Source: Deltaproteobacteria bacterium (GTDB lineage Bacteria; Myxococcota_A; UBA796; UBA2385). Taken from it: 64,000 nt of DNA. Location: positions 186,001 to 250,000 of the forward strand of contig JAGYJW010000001.1 in NCBI GenBank assembly GCA_018401435.1. Direction: 5' to 3'. Below, one piece after another: positions 1 through 9,694 of this stretch. Below the pieces are notes generated by a model. That model did not search any database. It saw nothing but the letters and a program-made list of their open reading frames with translations, and was not told the origin of the DNA. The position numbers and the translations under genes were made by a program. Each line of letters begins with the position of its first letter. The first letter of the stretch is position 1.

Positions 1-975
1 GTCCAGGTGCACCACGCTGGTCATGTTGGGGTCGGCCAGCACCGCGGGACGGTAGATCTCGTCGCAGCCCATAAGGGGCTGGGGGTCGGCGTCTTCGCCG
101 GGCAGTCCGTCGCTGGCCAAAGGCAGCAGGTCCGCGTCGGAAAGGGTCGAGACCACAGCCGCCACATGGGGCGTCAGCATGGCCCGGGCCTGGATGCGGG
201 CCATCTCGATCTCGGCGTCGCTGGAGTCGTAGTCCACCTCGGGCAGGCCGCTGTTCTCGTCCCAGGCGAGGTTCCAGAGGGACTCGGGCATCCAGGTCCA
301 GGCGTTGGTGACGGCGTAGACGTGGCCGTCCACCATGCGGGCGCCATTCAGCCAGCCCTCCACCGCGATCTCGCGGGTGATGGTGGGGTCGCTGCGGTCC
401 GAGATGTCCACCACGGTCATCAGGGTGCGCTCGTTGTAGCCGCCGCCGTCGGTCTCCCAGCCGCGCTCGTCCCAGTCATAGGAGAAGACCAGCAGCTGGT
501 CGCCCTGCAGGAACATATTGGTGGGCCAGCCCGGCAGGTCCAGGGTGGCCAGGCTGTGGGTCTCTTCGGCCGGCCAGCTGTCGAGCACGCTGAGCTGGGC
601 GTCGTGCAGCACATAGATGTGCTCGCCATCGGTCTTGACGATGTCGGGCTCGTCCACGCCCTGCTCTTGGGTGTTGGTCTCGGAGTAGGAGTCGGGCCCT
701 TCGTCTCCCCCGCTGCCATCGTCCCCGCCGGCCTCCAGGTCGCCCTCGGCCATGGGCATGTCCCAGCGGTAGTAGGAGTAGCGGGACTCCACCAGGGTCT
801 CGGTCCAGGCGCGGGTCAGGTAGAGCCGCATGTCGTCGCAGTCCGCGAAGCGGGACAGCTTGGCCGATGCGCTGGACCCCGCGGGGTCGGGAGAGACCCG
901 GCCCTCGTTGCAGGCGGCCAGGGACAGCGCCAGCAGGGGGGAGAGGGCGAGGCGGGCGATCAGGGTGCGGTTCAT
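1..975 (-). CDS. Secreted beta-propeller lipoprotein (PF09826-like), 3' end beyond window
   Basis: The frame is open from the ATG at 975 to the window edge (325 codons seen), so the C-terminus is missing. The N-terminus is a lipoprotein signal (LLALSLAAC) and predicts lipidation and envelope export. A low-complexity Glu/Gly/Asp linker follows. The stretch TNTQEQGVDEPDIVKTDGEH at about residues 95-115 is the signature that opens the secreted beta-propeller family PF09826, distantly related to WD40; later propeller strands (MTVVDISDRSDPTITREI) follow. The start is supported by GGAG six bases upstream of ATG. It is the last gene seen of the long leftward run and is separated from the FG-GAP gene by 147 bp. 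Its ligand is unknown. Confidence 0.8.
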   Translation of the reverse strand, partial: MNRTLIARLALSPLLALSLAACNEGRVSPDPAGSSASAKLSRFADCDDMRLYLTRAWTETLVESRYSYYRWDMPMAEGDLEAGGDDGSGGDEGPDSYSETNTQEQGVDEPDIVKTDGEHIYVLHDAQLSVLDSWPAEETHSLATLDLPGWPTNMFLQGDQLLVFSYDWDERGWETDGGGYNERTLMTVVDISDRSDPTITREIAVEGWLNGARMVDGHVYAVTNAWTWMPESLWNLAWDENSGLPEVDYDSSDAEIEMARIQARAMLTPHVAAVVSTLSDADLLPLASDGLPGEDADPQPLMGCDEIYRPAVLADPNMTSVVHLD

Positions 976-1122
976 GGGGACTCCAACAGGGGACGCCCAT
1001 AGGGTATGCACGGATTGTGCCAGCGACGAGATGCCGCTTTGCAGGCGAGTCGGCTTGAATGGCGCAGACCTGACCCAGCCCAGATCGCGACAGCATTGTC
1101 GCGCCAAGGGCGCCCGGAGCCC

Positions 1123-2472
1123 TCAGCCGCCGCTGCCGCCCAGCAGCCAGGCGGCGGAGGCGGTGGAGCCCCCCACCAGCAGGTCCAAGCAGCCGTCGCG
1201 GTCCAGGTCGCCCGCGCTCAGGCTGCCGCCCATGGCCCCGCCCTCGGGACCGGCGAGATCGGGCGCTCCCAGGTCAAAGACGCCGGGCTGCAGGTCGCGC
1301 ACCATCCACAGGGCCCCGGCCCCGCCGCCGGCCCCGGGGCCGCCCACTGCAACCCCGGGGGCGCCCTGGGCGAGGGGGGCCAGGGACCAGCCCAGGCGCA
1401 GATCGCCGGTGGGTCCAAAGAGGGTGGACCAGGCCGCGCGGGCGCTGCTGACCCCCGTCCAAGGGCCCACCAGGCCGTAGATGGCCCCGCTGCTGAGGCC
1501 AATGCCGTCTGCACCCGGCGCCCCGACAATGAGGTCGTCCAGCCCATCTCCGTTGAGATCGCCGCCGGCCTCGACCGCCCAGCCCAGCAGGTCCCAGGTG
1601 TCGGCGCCATCAATGCGGGCGCTGGCGTCGGCCAGGCTGAGATCGGCGCGGACGGGCCCCGAGACGAGGTAGAGGCTGCCGCTCATCGTGCCCGCGACAT
1701 CGGCGCCCCAGGCGCCCACCGCGAGGTCGGGCAGCCCGTCGCCGTCCAGGTCGCCGACGGCCCGGGCGGCGCTGCCCGCGTAGTCTTCGCGACCTTCGCC
1801 GGTGACCGCGATGCCGGGCCCGCCATCCCGCGGCAGCAGCCAGAGCACGCCTTCGGGGCGGCCCCGGGGCAAGCCCAGGAGCAGCTCGGCCGGCGCCGAT
1901 CCCCGACCCCACCCCGGGGCCAGCATCAGGCCGTTGCCATCGCCCTCGGCCCAGTGAAAGAGGGCTTCCGGGCCGAGGTTGTGCGGGCCGCTGAGCCCCG
2001 CGCTCGCGGCGAGCACCACGGCCTGACCGCCCGGGTCCAAGCCCGCGGCGGCCAGCTCCAAGATGCCGTCGCCGTCCCCATCGCCCAGGTCCACCACGGC
2101 GCGGCCAAAGGTGCGCAGGCCGTCGGCCCGGAGCGTGGCAGCCGCGGCGGCGGCGTCCTGGGCGCCCCCCCCTGCGGCGTCAAAGAGCAACACGGCACCC
2201 ACACCCGCGGCGGCCTCCGGCGCTCCGAGCACCAGGCGGGGCGTGGACCCGCCCACCAGCGCGACGGCCTTGCCAGCCTCGGCCCCGGCCTCCCCCCGCA
2301 GCTCGGCCTGCACGCGCGGGTCGAGGTCGGGGCAGACCGGGTCGGGATCGCCGGTGGATGGGCGGGCCGTGTGTTGGGGCCGCGCCGTCTCGGCCGGCTC
2401 GGCCGCGTCGGAGGGGGGCACGGCCCGACAGCCGGGGTGCCAGATGCCGAGGACGAGCAGGACGGCGCGCAT
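1123..2472 (-). CDS. FG-GAP/integrin-alpha repeat secreted protein
   Basis: The protein has 449 aa from the ATG at 2472 (MRAVLLVLGIWHPGCRAV); the upstream in-frame extension to 2691 overlaps the glycosyltransferase gene and is Arg/Gly-rich, so I reject it. A short hydrophobic start ending at Cys suggests a signal peptide or lipoprotein. At least four FG-GAP-type calcium-loop repeats are visible, for example DLGDGDGDGILEL, DLDGDGLPDLAVGAWG, DLNGDGLDDLIVGAPG and a final DLDRDGCLDLLVGG. Such repeats build an integrin-alpha-like propeller used for extracellular adhesion or carbohydrate binding. The start lies 8 bp after the glycosyltransferase stop, so the two are probably co-transcribed. A specific ligand cannot be inferred. 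Confidence 0.78.
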   Translation of the reverse strand: MRAVLLVLGIWHPGCRAVPPSDAAEPAETARPQHTARPSTGDPDPVCPDLDPRVQAELRGEAGAEAGKAVALVGGSTPRLVLGAPEAAAGVGAVLLFDAAGGGAQDAAAAAATLRADGLRTFGRAVVDLGDGDGDGILELAAAGLDPGGQAVVLAASAGLSGPHNLGPEALFHWAEGDGNGLMLAPGWGRGSAPAELLLGLPRGRPEGVLWLLPRDGGPGIAVTGEGREDYAGSAARAVGDLDGDGLPDLAVGAWGADVAGTMSGSLYLVSGPVRADLSLADASARIDGADTWDLLGWAVEAGGDLNGDGLDDLIVGAPGADGIGLSSGAIYGLVGPWTGVSSARAAWSTLFGPTGDLRLGWSLAPLAQGAPGVAVGGPGAGGGAGALWMVRDLQPGVFDLGAPDLAGPEGGAMGGSLSAGDLDRDGCLDLLVGGSTASAAWLLGGSGG

Positions 2473-2480
2473 GCCCTCCC

Positions 2481-3587
2481 CTACCCGACCCCCAGGCGCC
2501 CGGCGGACACTTCTTCGTAGAGGGCCCACAAAGACGGTCGCAGCCGCGCGCCGTCGAAGCGGGCGGCCACCGCGGCCTGCCCGGCGCGGCCCAGGGCGAG
2601 GGCCCGGGACGGATCGGCCTCCAAGGCGCGCAGGGCCTCCGCCCAGGCCGCGGCGTCGGGGGGCAGGGTCCAGACGCCCGCCTCGGCCCAATCGCCGCTG
2701 CCGCCGGTGGCGGTGCGCAGCACGGGCGTGCCTTGGGCCAGGGCCTCTACCGCGACGATGCCAAAGGGCTCCTGCCAGCGGCTGGGAAAGAGCAGCGCGC
2801 GGCTGGCCCGCTGGGCCGCCCAGAGCGCGGGGCGGTCCAACCAGCCCAGGGCCTCGGCCTGGGGCAGGCGCGCCGCCTCAGCACCCAGCCCGGCCAGCCG
2901 CAAGGCCAGCGGGGGGCTCAGCTGCGCCCAGGCCTCCGCCACCAGGGACAGGCCCTTGTGGGCCACCAGCCGCCCCGCCAGCAGGTAGCCCGCCCCCGCG
3001 ACCGGCTCGGGCAAGGGGCAGGTCAGCCAGGGAGGCAGCACCCGGGCGCCCGGCAGACCCGCAGCGGCCAGCTCCTCGGCCATATAGGCGCTGAGCACGA
3101 TCAGGGGCAGGCCCTTCAGCGCGGCGCGCCGGGCCTCGGTCAGCTCCAGCAGGCGCTGCCGGTAGGCCGCATCCGGCAAGCAGGCGGCGCAGGTGGCCGC
3201 GGCCATGGGCTGCCGGCAGGGCGATCCGTCGGGCAGGCTGCGACCCGGACCGGGGCAGAATGCGCGATGATCCTGGATTGTCACCAGGCAAGGCCCGAGT
3301 TCACGCAGCCGGTCCAGGGCCAGGGGGTTGACCACATTCTGGATGTGCAGCAGGTCCGCCGCTGCCGCGGGGGCCCCAAGGCGATCCAGCTGCCGCGCAT
3401 CGGCCACGGCGCTGCCCAGGGCCCGCACCCGGTGCACGGGGCCGGGCAGAGAGAGGCCCTCCGCCACCGAGCCCAGGGCAAAGGCCACGCGGTGGCCCGC
3501 AGCGACCGCGGCCTGGGCGACGTCGAGCAGGTGCTGGTCGGCGCCCCCGCGGCCGCTCAGCCGATCGCAGATGTAGAGGATACGCAC
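2481..3587 (-). CDS. GT4-family glycosyltransferase
   Basis: The 368-aa protein begins MRILYICDRLSGRGGADQHL, the Gly-rich acceptor-domain loop typical of GT-B fold GT4 enzymes. The C-terminal donor-domain motif is FPSRWQEPFGIVAVEALAQG (about residue 275), containing the E-P-F-G-x-x-x-x-E retaining catalytic signature. A Cys-rich insertion (CPGPGRSLPDGSPC, then CAAC) near residues 115-140 could bind a metal and occurs in some GT4 subfamilies. No signal peptide or membrane segment is seen, so it is a cytosolic or peripheral enzyme transferring sugar from an activated donor. It is six bases downstream of the pseudokinase gene and 8 bp upstream of the FG-GAP gene. The substrate is unknown. Confidence 0.88.
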   Translation of the reverse strand: MRILYICDRLSGRGGADQHLLDVAQAAVAAGHRVAFALGSVAEGLSLPGPVHRVRALGSAVADARQLDRLGAPAAAADLLHIQNVVNPLALDRLRELGPCLVTIQDHRAFCPGPGRSLPDGSPCRQPMAAATCAACLPDAAYRQRLLELTEARRAALKGLPLIVLSAYMAEELAAAGLPGARVLPPWLTCPLPEPVAGAGYLLAGRLVAHKGLSLVAEAWAQLSPPLALRLAGLGAEAARLPQAEALGWLDRPALWAAQRASRALLFPSRWQEPFGIVAVEALAQGTPVLRTATGGSGDWAEAGVWTLPPDAAAWAEALRALEADPSRALALGRAGQAAVAARFDGARLRPSLWALYEEVSAGRLGVG

Positions 3588-3593
3588 GCCGGC

Positions 3594-4666
3594 CTATATC
3601 AGCCAGCCCACCACCGCGGCGAGCAGCACGATTCCGGCCGCGGCCACCAGCCAGGCCGCCCGCTGCGGGGCCCTTGCCGGCGGCGGTGGGCTCCAGGCAG
3701 AGGCTGGCGCCGGGGAGGCCAGGGCCGGAGTGGGGGCTCCGGCGGCTCTTCGGCCTCGGCCGCCGCCAGGGCCGCGTTGCGCTCTGCGACCTGGGGAATG
3801 GGCCCGCTGAGCACCTCGGCCAGCATCTGGGTGGCCTCGGGGTGGCTCTCCAGGGCCGACCGCACCCGCCCCAGCTGGGTGAGGGCCACCCGGGCGTCTT
3901 CGGGTCGCTCGTCGGCCTTGACCCGGGTCATGCGGCGCAGCAGGCCCGCCACCAGCGGGTGCACGGCCCAGCGGTCATTCCAGGCGACCGCGCCATCCGC
4001 CCCCAGCAGGCGGTCGGGGCGTTGGCCCACGGCCGCCGCAAGGACCGTGATGCCGAGCATGAAGAGATCACCCGAGGGCTGGCGGGCGCCCTGGGCGGGA
4101 AGGGCCACATGCCAGCCCGGCATCAGGTCCAGGCTGTTGAGCCCGGCCCCCACCACCACCGGGGTGGCGGGCCCATGGACAAAGACCGACCAGGGCCCCA
4201 GTCGGCCGTGCACCAGCGGCGGGGACAGGGAGTGAAGCACCACCAGCGCCTGAAGCCCGCCCTGCAGCAGGTTGAGCAGCTCCTGGGTGTTGGCCCGACG
4301 CTCGGAGAAGGCCAGGGCCAGCGGCAGGCCCGGCACGGGCTCCTGGGGCAGCACCAGGGCCGTCTGGAGCCCGAAATGCCAGACGAAGGGCTCCATGGGC
4401 TCGATGAGGTTGGGGTGCACATGACCCCGCAGCGGGGCGAGGGCCTCCACCAGCGCAGCACAGCGCGCCTCGGCCTGGTCCACCGGAACCGGCAGCAGCA
4501 TCATGGACAGGGGGCGCCCCCGACGGGTGCTGTCGGTGCCGGCAAAGAGGGAGCCGCTGCGGTCGAGGGTGTGCTCGAGGCGGTAGCGGCCGCGGACCAG
4601 CGGGGAGTGGCCGCAGTGGGAGCAGGGGATGGCGTGGGCCGCTCCCCCGCAGTGCGCGCAGATCAT
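3594..4666 (-). CDS. Zinc-ribbon pseudokinase with C-terminal membrane anchor (frameshifted)
   Basis: The N-terminus holds two CxxC pairs (CAHC, CSHC), a zinc ribbon. A protein-kinase-like region follows, but the catalytic-loop HRD is replaced by VHGRLGPWSVF, the Asp is missing and no DFG is evident, so it is a pseudokinase by sequence. As written the frame ends at 3599 with an Arg/Pro-rich tail. A different frame encodes AAWLVAAAGIVLLAAVVGWL, a good transmembrane helix, ending TAG at 3594. I therefore place one indel at about 3670-3740, in a GC-rich stretch, and give the restored end. The expected product is a tail-anchored cytoplasmic pseudokinase of about 355 aa. It sits between the aminopeptidase and glycosyltransferase genes. 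Confidence 0.6.
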
Positions 4667-4696
4667 CCGCGGATCATGCCACAGGGGGCGCGGGAC

Positions 4697-7273
4697 TCAC
4701 GCACCGGAGGGCGAGGGTTCAGGGGCCGGGGGGTCGAGCCGGGCCTCCAGCTTGTCCAGGCGGGCGCGCAGGCTGCGGTTCTCCTCGCGCAGCTCTTGCA
4801 GGGCGTCCTGAAGGCGGCTGAGGTCGCTGCGGCCGCCCTTGTCGCCGGCCCGCAGCCGGCGCAGGGCCTCGTAGGCGGTCCGGGCCACCCGGCCATCGGG
4901 GTCGCCCTGGTGCACCGCGCTCAAGACCGCGGTGGCCCGGGGATCACCAGCCTGGCCCAAGGCAGAGATGGCCGACAGCCGCACCCGGAAGGGGGCCACC
5001 GCGGCCAGCTGCATCAGGCGGTCCACCGCATCGCGGCGGGCGGGCTCGAATTCCTCGGCCAGCTGACCCAGGGCCGAAGCCGCAGCCGCCTGCTGGGCGG
5101 GCTCGACCCTGTCCTGGCTGTGCTGCAGCAGATCGGGCAGGGCCGCGAGGCTGCGGCTGGCGCCCAGGCCGGCCAGGCCAGCCTTTTCGAGGGTCCTGCC
5201 CCAGCTGTGGGCGTCCAGCAGCGCGCGGCAGCGGGGGAGCAGGCTGTCGGCCCGCTGGGCCCCCAAGGCGCGGGCGGCCTCGGCGACCACCAACAAGGAG
5301 GGGTCGCCCGCGTCGGTAGCCAGCGCGTCCAAGGCCGCGACGGCCTCGGGGTGGTGGATGTGGCCCAGGGCCGCCACGACCGCGCGGCGGGCCTTGGGGT
5401 GGGGATCGGAGAGGCCCGCCAGCAGGGCGGCCCGCGCGGGCGCATCGCCCCGGCTGCCCAACTGCTCGGCGATCTCGGCGCGCACGCCCCAGAAGGGCTC
5501 GGTGCGCAGGGCCTCGGCCAGGGCCGCGACCGCCGCGCGGCTGCCATCCTTGCCCAGGGCCCGGGCCGCGCGAATGCGGCCCACCACGCCAGAATCCGCC
5601 TTCAATGAGGCGATCAGCCAGTCCTTGGGTGCCTTGACGCTGAGTGCGGCAAGCACCCGCAGGCGGGGGTCCACCTCGACGCGGGCCGGCGCTGCGGCGA
5701 TGGGGATGGCCCAGGTGCGCTCGCGTTCGGCCACCGGCAGGCGCAGCTCCGACACGCTGCCATCCTCCGCCACCAGCCGCAGCTGCAGCGGGAAGTGGAA
5801 GACCTCGGCCACATCTGGACCGGATTGGGTCTGCTTGACGGTGACGGTCAGCAGCTCCTCCCCCTTGTCCAGGCTGACCTTGAGCACGGGGTGGCCCGCG
5901 CCATGGACGAATTGCTGGAAGAAGCCGTCCAGGTTGCGCCCGCTGGCGCGCTCCAGCTCGCGCTGGAAGTCGCGGGTGTGCACCGACCCGCAGGCGAAGC
6001 GCCGCAGATAGCTGTGTACGCCGGCCCAAAAGGCGTCGTCGCCCAGGGTGGCGTGCAGGGTCTGCAGCACCAGGCCGCCCTTCTCGTAGAGGTGGCGGTC
6101 AAAGAGGTCGATGGGATTGCGGAAGCGGTAGTGGGTGATGGCGCGCTGGTAGCGGCCGCCATCCTCGCCCAGGTAGCCCTGGAGCTTGCCCCACAGCGCC
6201 AGATCCGCCTCGTCGGCGCCCAGATCCTCGCTGGCCCAGATGAACTCCGACCAGGTGGCCCAGCCCTCGTTCAGCCAGGCCTGGCTCCAGTCCTGGCAGG
6301 TCACCAGGTCGCCGAACCACTGGTGGGCGAGCTCGTGGGCGATGAGGTCATCGGCGTCGCGATCGAGGGCGGCGCGGTCGTCGGTCAGGGTGAGGTCGGT
6401 CAGCACCGTGGCGCAGACATTCTCCATGCCGCCAAAGATGAACTCGTGCACCACCACCTGGTCGTAGCGGGCCCAGGGGTAGGGCACGCCAAAGACCTTG
6501 GCAAAATGCGAGATCATGCGGGGGGTCTTGTGAAAGACCCGCTCCACCACGGCGGGATCCGTGCCCTGGGGCACGATGTAGCGCACGGGCAGCGGGCCGC
6601 GGTCGCCATTGTCGGCGGTGGTCTCGTGCACGTCGAGATCGCCCACCACCACCACCACCAGGTAGGCGGGGATGGCCTCGGCCTGAATCCAGGTCCAGGT
6701 GCGCCAGCCCCCCTGGGCCCGGCTGACCCCCTTCAAGGCGCCGTTGGCCACCACCGTCAAGGTCTCGGGCGCTTGGATGCGCAGGGTCACCGGCGCGCGC
6801 AGCCCGGGGTGGTCGTGGCAGGGGAAGACGTGGTGCCCGTCCTCGTCCTGGCACTGGGTCCAGGCCATGGGCTTGCGGTCGGGGGCATAGGCCGTGGGGC
6901 CCGTGAAATAGAGCCCGCGGCTGGGGCGCCCATGGGTGAGGATGCGGGCCTGTCCGCCGCTGTCCGGCAAGCCGAGAATGAAGAGCTGGTCGCCTTCTCG
7001 GCGCCACGCCAGGGCCTCGCCTTCGACCGTCGTGACGGCGTCTACGGTGAGCTCACCCACCTCTACCGAGGCCACGAAGCGCCCCGACGGCAGCGGCCCC
7101 AGGGTGACCACGGTGTCGCCCTCCAGGGTCTGGGCGACGGGGTCGATCTTCAGCCCGATGTCCAAGGCCAGCAGCACGCAGCTGCGGTCGGGGGCGTAGT
7201 GGGGGGCCACGCCGGGTTCGGGGAAGGGGCGCCCCGTCCCCGAGGCGTCGACGAGGGCACGGGACAGGCTCAT
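4697..7273 (-). CDS. M1-family aminopeptidase with HEAT-like repeats and C-terminal coiled coil
   Basis: This is a gluzincin aminopeptidase that removes N-terminal residues from peptides. GGMEN (about residue 281) is the substrate N-terminus-binding motif. HELAHQW (about 312) and NEGW (about 334) form the zinc HExxH-(18)-E set. The domain order is an N-terminal beta-saddle, a catalytic thermolysin-like domain, then Ala/Leu-rich HEAT-type repeats (about 540-800) and a terminal coiled coil (ELREENRSLRARLDKLEARL). The start was chosen at the ATG at 7273 because GGAG lies six bases upstream; a TTG 12 bases earlier would consume that site. No signal peptide is visible, so it is likely cytosolic. 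The 858 aa fit the family plus the repeat tail. Confidence 0.93.
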   Translation of the reverse strand: MSLSRALVDASGTGRPFPEPGVAPHYAPDRSCVLLALDIGLKIDPVAQTLEGDTVVTLGPLPSGRFVASVEVGELTVDAVTTVEGEALAWRREGDQLFILGLPDSGGQARILTHGRPSRGLYFTGPTAYAPDRKPMAWTQCQDEDGHHVFPCHDHPGLRAPVTLRIQAPETLTVVANGALKGVSRAQGGWRTWTWIQAEAIPAYLVVVVVGDLDVHETTADNGDRGPLPVRYIVPQGTDPAVVERVFHKTPRMISHFAKVFGVPYPWARYDQVVVHEFIFGGMENVCATVLTDLTLTDDRAALDRDADDLIAHELAHQWFGDLVTCQDWSQAWLNEGWATWSEFIWASEDLGADEADLALWGKLQGYLGEDGGRYQRAITHYRFRNPIDLFDRHLYEKGGLVLQTLHATLGDDAFWAGVHSYLRRFACGSVHTRDFQRELERASGRNLDGFFQQFVHGAGHPVLKVSLDKGEELLTVTVKQTQSGPDVAEVFHFPLQLRLVAEDGSVSELRLPVAERERTWAIPIAAAPARVEVDPRLRVLAALSVKAPKDWLIASLKADSGVVGRIRAARALGKDGSRAAVAALAEALRTEPFWGVRAEIAEQLGSRGDAPARAALLAGLSDPHPKARRAVVAALGHIHHPEAVAALDALATDAGDPSLLVVAEAARALGAQRADSLLPRCRALLDAHSWGRTLEKAGLAGLGASRSLAALPDLLQHSQDRVEPAQQAAAASALGQLAEEFEPARRDAVDRLMQLAAVAPFRVRLSAISALGQAGDPRATAVLSAVHQGDPDGRVARTAYEALRRLRAGDKGGRSDLSRLQDALQELREENRSLRARLDKLEARLDPPAPEPSPSGA

Positions 7274-7361
7274 GGGCGACTCCAACCTCCCCCAGGCGAT
7301 GCGGACGCCCGCGGGAGGCGGCCCCTATCGCAACCCGGCAGAGGGGTCCACGGACCGAAAA

Positions 7362-8120
7362 TCAGGGATGGCGGGTGGTGGGCAACAGGACGTATCCGCT
7401 GTTGAGATCGCCGAGGAAGGCGCAGCTCTCGGGGCCCCGGGTGTCCAGATAGGCCGCCGTATAGGCGCAGAGCGTGGCTTCGAGGCGCTCTTCGAGCTGG
7501 CCCACCCGGCTGCCATTGGAGCTGGGGAGGTCGGCCTCGACCAGCTCTTCGAGGGCGTCGCTGTCGTGCAGCACCGGGGTGGCATCGCCCAGCTTGTCGA
7601 AGAGCAGCTCGCGGAAGCGGGCCACCGCGTCCTTGCGGGCGCCCACCGGGCCCACCTTGAGGCGGACGGGGCGTTCGGCCTCAAAGAGCATGATCTGGGT
7701 GGCCTGGTTGTAGGTCTCGATCAGACGGTCGCCTTCGCCCATGGGGTTCGGGTCGAAGCCCATGCGCATCAGGGCGCGGCCGATGGTGCGCGGGTGCGAG
7801 GCATTGACCGTATTGACCTGGTACTCGTCCACATGCTGGGCGGCGAAGTAGTCGTCGATCATCTTGTCGCAGGGCCGGCGGCCGCCCGTATTCTCCACAA
7901 TGATGGGCGCATTGACGGCCAGCACGCAGCCGCCGCGGCCCCGGTTGCGCGCAATCCAGGTCAGGATGTCCTCGTGGGCGCGCAAGGACGCCGTGCTGAC
8001 AAGCTTGAGGTTGCCGTCTTCGGTGGGCTCGATGACTGCCCCCCCCGACGAGTTGCGTGGGGCCCAGGCCAGATCGAGGCCGAGGTAGCGGGGAGTGCGG
8101 GGCTTGGAGCTCGTGGTCAC
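7362..8120 (-). CDS. DUF429 domain protein
   Basis: The 252-aa protein starts MTTSSKPRTPRYLGLDLAWA; GLDLAW plus the later VLAVNAPIIVENTGGRRPCD and NASHPRTIGRALM blocks match the DUF429 family (PF04250), an RNase-H-like fold with a predicted nuclease-type active site but no settled function. The conserved acidic residues (Asp in GLDLAW, Glu in VENTGGRR, Asp in CD) are present, so the domain looks intact. Its start overlaps the aldehyde dehydrogenase stop by four bases (ATGA), implying translational coupling. No signal or membrane segments are visible. Confidence 0.85.
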   Translation of the reverse strand: MTTSSKPRTPRYLGLDLAWAPRNSSGGAVIEPTEDGNLKLVSTASLRAHEDILTWIARNRGRGGCVLAVNAPIIVENTGGRRPCDKMIDDYFAAQHVDEYQVNTVNASHPRTIGRALMRMGFDPNPMGEGDRLIETYNQATQIMLFEAERPVRLKVGPVGARKDAVARFRELLFDKLGDATPVLHDSDALEELVEADLPSSNGSRVGQLEERLEATLCAYTAAYLDTRGPESCAFLGDLNSGYVLLPTTRHP

Positions 8121-9670
8121 GTCGAAACCTTCCAGCGGTTGAGCAGTCCAGATAGCGCGGTGCGAACCCCCTGCAACTTGCTCCCCCCCGCGCGGGAGAG
8201 CTCGACGAGGCCGCTGGCCGCATCGACCAGGGCGTCGTTATAAGGGTACCACCACATCTCGCGGTCCCCGCCCATGGCGTCGGTGACGACCGTACGGGGG
8301 CGCACCATCTCATAGAGGGCGAAGCGCGAGTTGGTGACGCCGTGCCCGGTATTCTTGACGCCTCCCCAAGAGGCGGCGGGCAGGGCGCCGGTGAAGGCGT
8401 GGTTGTTGATGGTGACCACGCCACATTCGAAGCGGCCGGCCATGGCCTCGGCGGCTGCGAGGTCCCGGGTCCAGATGGAGGTGGTGAGCCCGTAATCGGT
8501 GCCGTTCACCCGGTCGATGACCGCGTCCAGGTCGGTATAGGGCAGCACCGGCAGCAAGGGGCCGAAGGTCTCCTCTTGCATCAGGGTCATGTCTTCGGTG
8601 ACCTGGCTGAGCACCGTGGCCTGGTGGAACCAGCCGGGGCCGGGGGCCTGCCCGCCGCACTCGACGCGGGCGCCCTTTGCCACGGCGTCTTCGAGGTGCT
8701 GCCGCACGATCTGCAGCTGGGCTTCCGTCACCAGCGGGCCGAGGTCCACCAGGGGCCGCAAGGCCTTGGCCCGGGCCACCAGCTTCTCGAGCACCGCCGG
8801 GTAGATGGACGCGTGCACATAGCAGCGCTCGATGGCGGCGCAGTTCTGGCCGGCGAAGCCGAAGGCGGCCCAGGCCACCCCCGCAGCGACCCGGTCGGGG
8901 TCGGCGTCGGGCAGCACCAGGGCGGCGTCTTTGCCGCCCAGCTCCAAGGAGGCGGGAATGAGGCGCTCGGCGGCCATCTGGCCCACCTTGCGCCCCGTGC
9001 GCACGCTGCCGGTGAAGATGATCCGGTCGATGCCCGCGTCGATGAGGGCGGCGCCTTGGGGCGCGCCGCCTTGCACGATCTGCACGAGGTCTGCGGGCAG
9101 CGTGGCGGCGCACAGCTCACCCAGCAAGGCGCCCAGGCGGGGGCTGTGTTCGGAGGGCTTGAGCACGATGGCGTTGCCCGCCAACAAGGCCGGCACCATG
9201 GAGCGCAGCGGCAGGGCCACCGGGAAATTCCACGGCATGATCAGCCCGATGACGCCCAGGGGCTCCAGACGCACCAGCCCGCGCTTCTTGGGGTATTCCT
9301 GCGGGCTGAGGCTGAGGCGGTCCGGGCAGAGCAGATCGTCGATATTGTCGATCCACCAGCCAAAGAGGCCGTTATTCGCCGCGACCTCGGAGGTCCAGGC
9401 CTCTCCGGCGGGGCGGCCGCACTCCTCGGCCAGCAGCTGCACCACGTCGCCTGCGCGCCCCAGGAAGGCGGCCCGCAGCCGGCCCAGGGCCGCGCGCCTT
9501 TCAGGCAGGGGCAAGGCCGCCCAGGCCCGGCCGGCCACCCGCGCCCGCGACACGATGGCGGGGAGCTGGTCGATGGGGGTGCAGGGCAGGGTGACCGTCT
9601 CGGCCCCGCTGCGCGGGTCGATGCAACGGATGACCTCCCCGCTCTCCAGCTGCTCGATTCGACCGCTCAT
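8117..9670 (-). CDS. NAD(P)+-dependent aldehyde dehydrogenase family protein
   Basis: The 517-aa protein has the complete ALDH signature set: MPWNFPVALPL (cofactor/active-site Asn), LKPSEHSP (cofactor Lys), FTGSVRTGRKV (Rossmann Gly), ELGGKDAALV (general-base Glu, about residue 241) and FAGQNCAAIE with the nucleophilic Cys (about 276). EETFGPLLPV near the C-terminus completes the family. It oxidises an aldehyde to the acid with NAD(P)+; the substrate cannot be assigned. The start at ATG 9670 has GGGAG five bases upstream. It lies 24 bp downstream of the kinase-ATPase gene and is coupled by a four-base overlap to the DUF429 gene. Confidence 0.93.
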   Translation of the reverse strand: MSGRIEQLESGEVIRCIDPRSGAETVTLPCTPIDQLPAIVSRARVAGRAWAALPLPERRAALGRLRAAFLGRAGDVVQLLAEECGRPAGEAWTSEVAANNGLFGWWIDNIDDLLCPDRLSLSPQEYPKKRGLVRLEPLGVIGLIMPWNFPVALPLRSMVPALLAGNAIVLKPSEHSPRLGALLGELCAATLPADLVQIVQGGAPQGAALIDAGIDRIIFTGSVRTGRKVGQMAAERLIPASLELGGKDAALVLPDADPDRVAAGVAWAAFGFAGQNCAAIERCYVHASIYPAVLEKLVARAKALRPLVDLGPLVTEAQLQIVRQHLEDAVAKGARVECGGQAPGPGWFHQATVLSQVTEDMTLMQEETFGPLLPVLPYTDLDAVIDRVNGTDYGLTTSIWTRDLAAAEAMAGRFECGVVTINNHAFTGALPAASWGGVKNTGHGVTNSRFALYEMVRPRTVVTDAMGGDREMWWYPYNDALVDAASGLVELSRAGGSKLQGVRTALSGLLNRWKVST

Positions 9671-9694
9671 GGGGCTCCCGCGGAAAAGCGCCCT

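Noticed and set aside
7..1002. Long rightward open frame rich in Gly/Val/His
   Set aside because: Antisense shadow of the beta-propeller lipoprotein gene; composition is typical of high-GC shadow frames.
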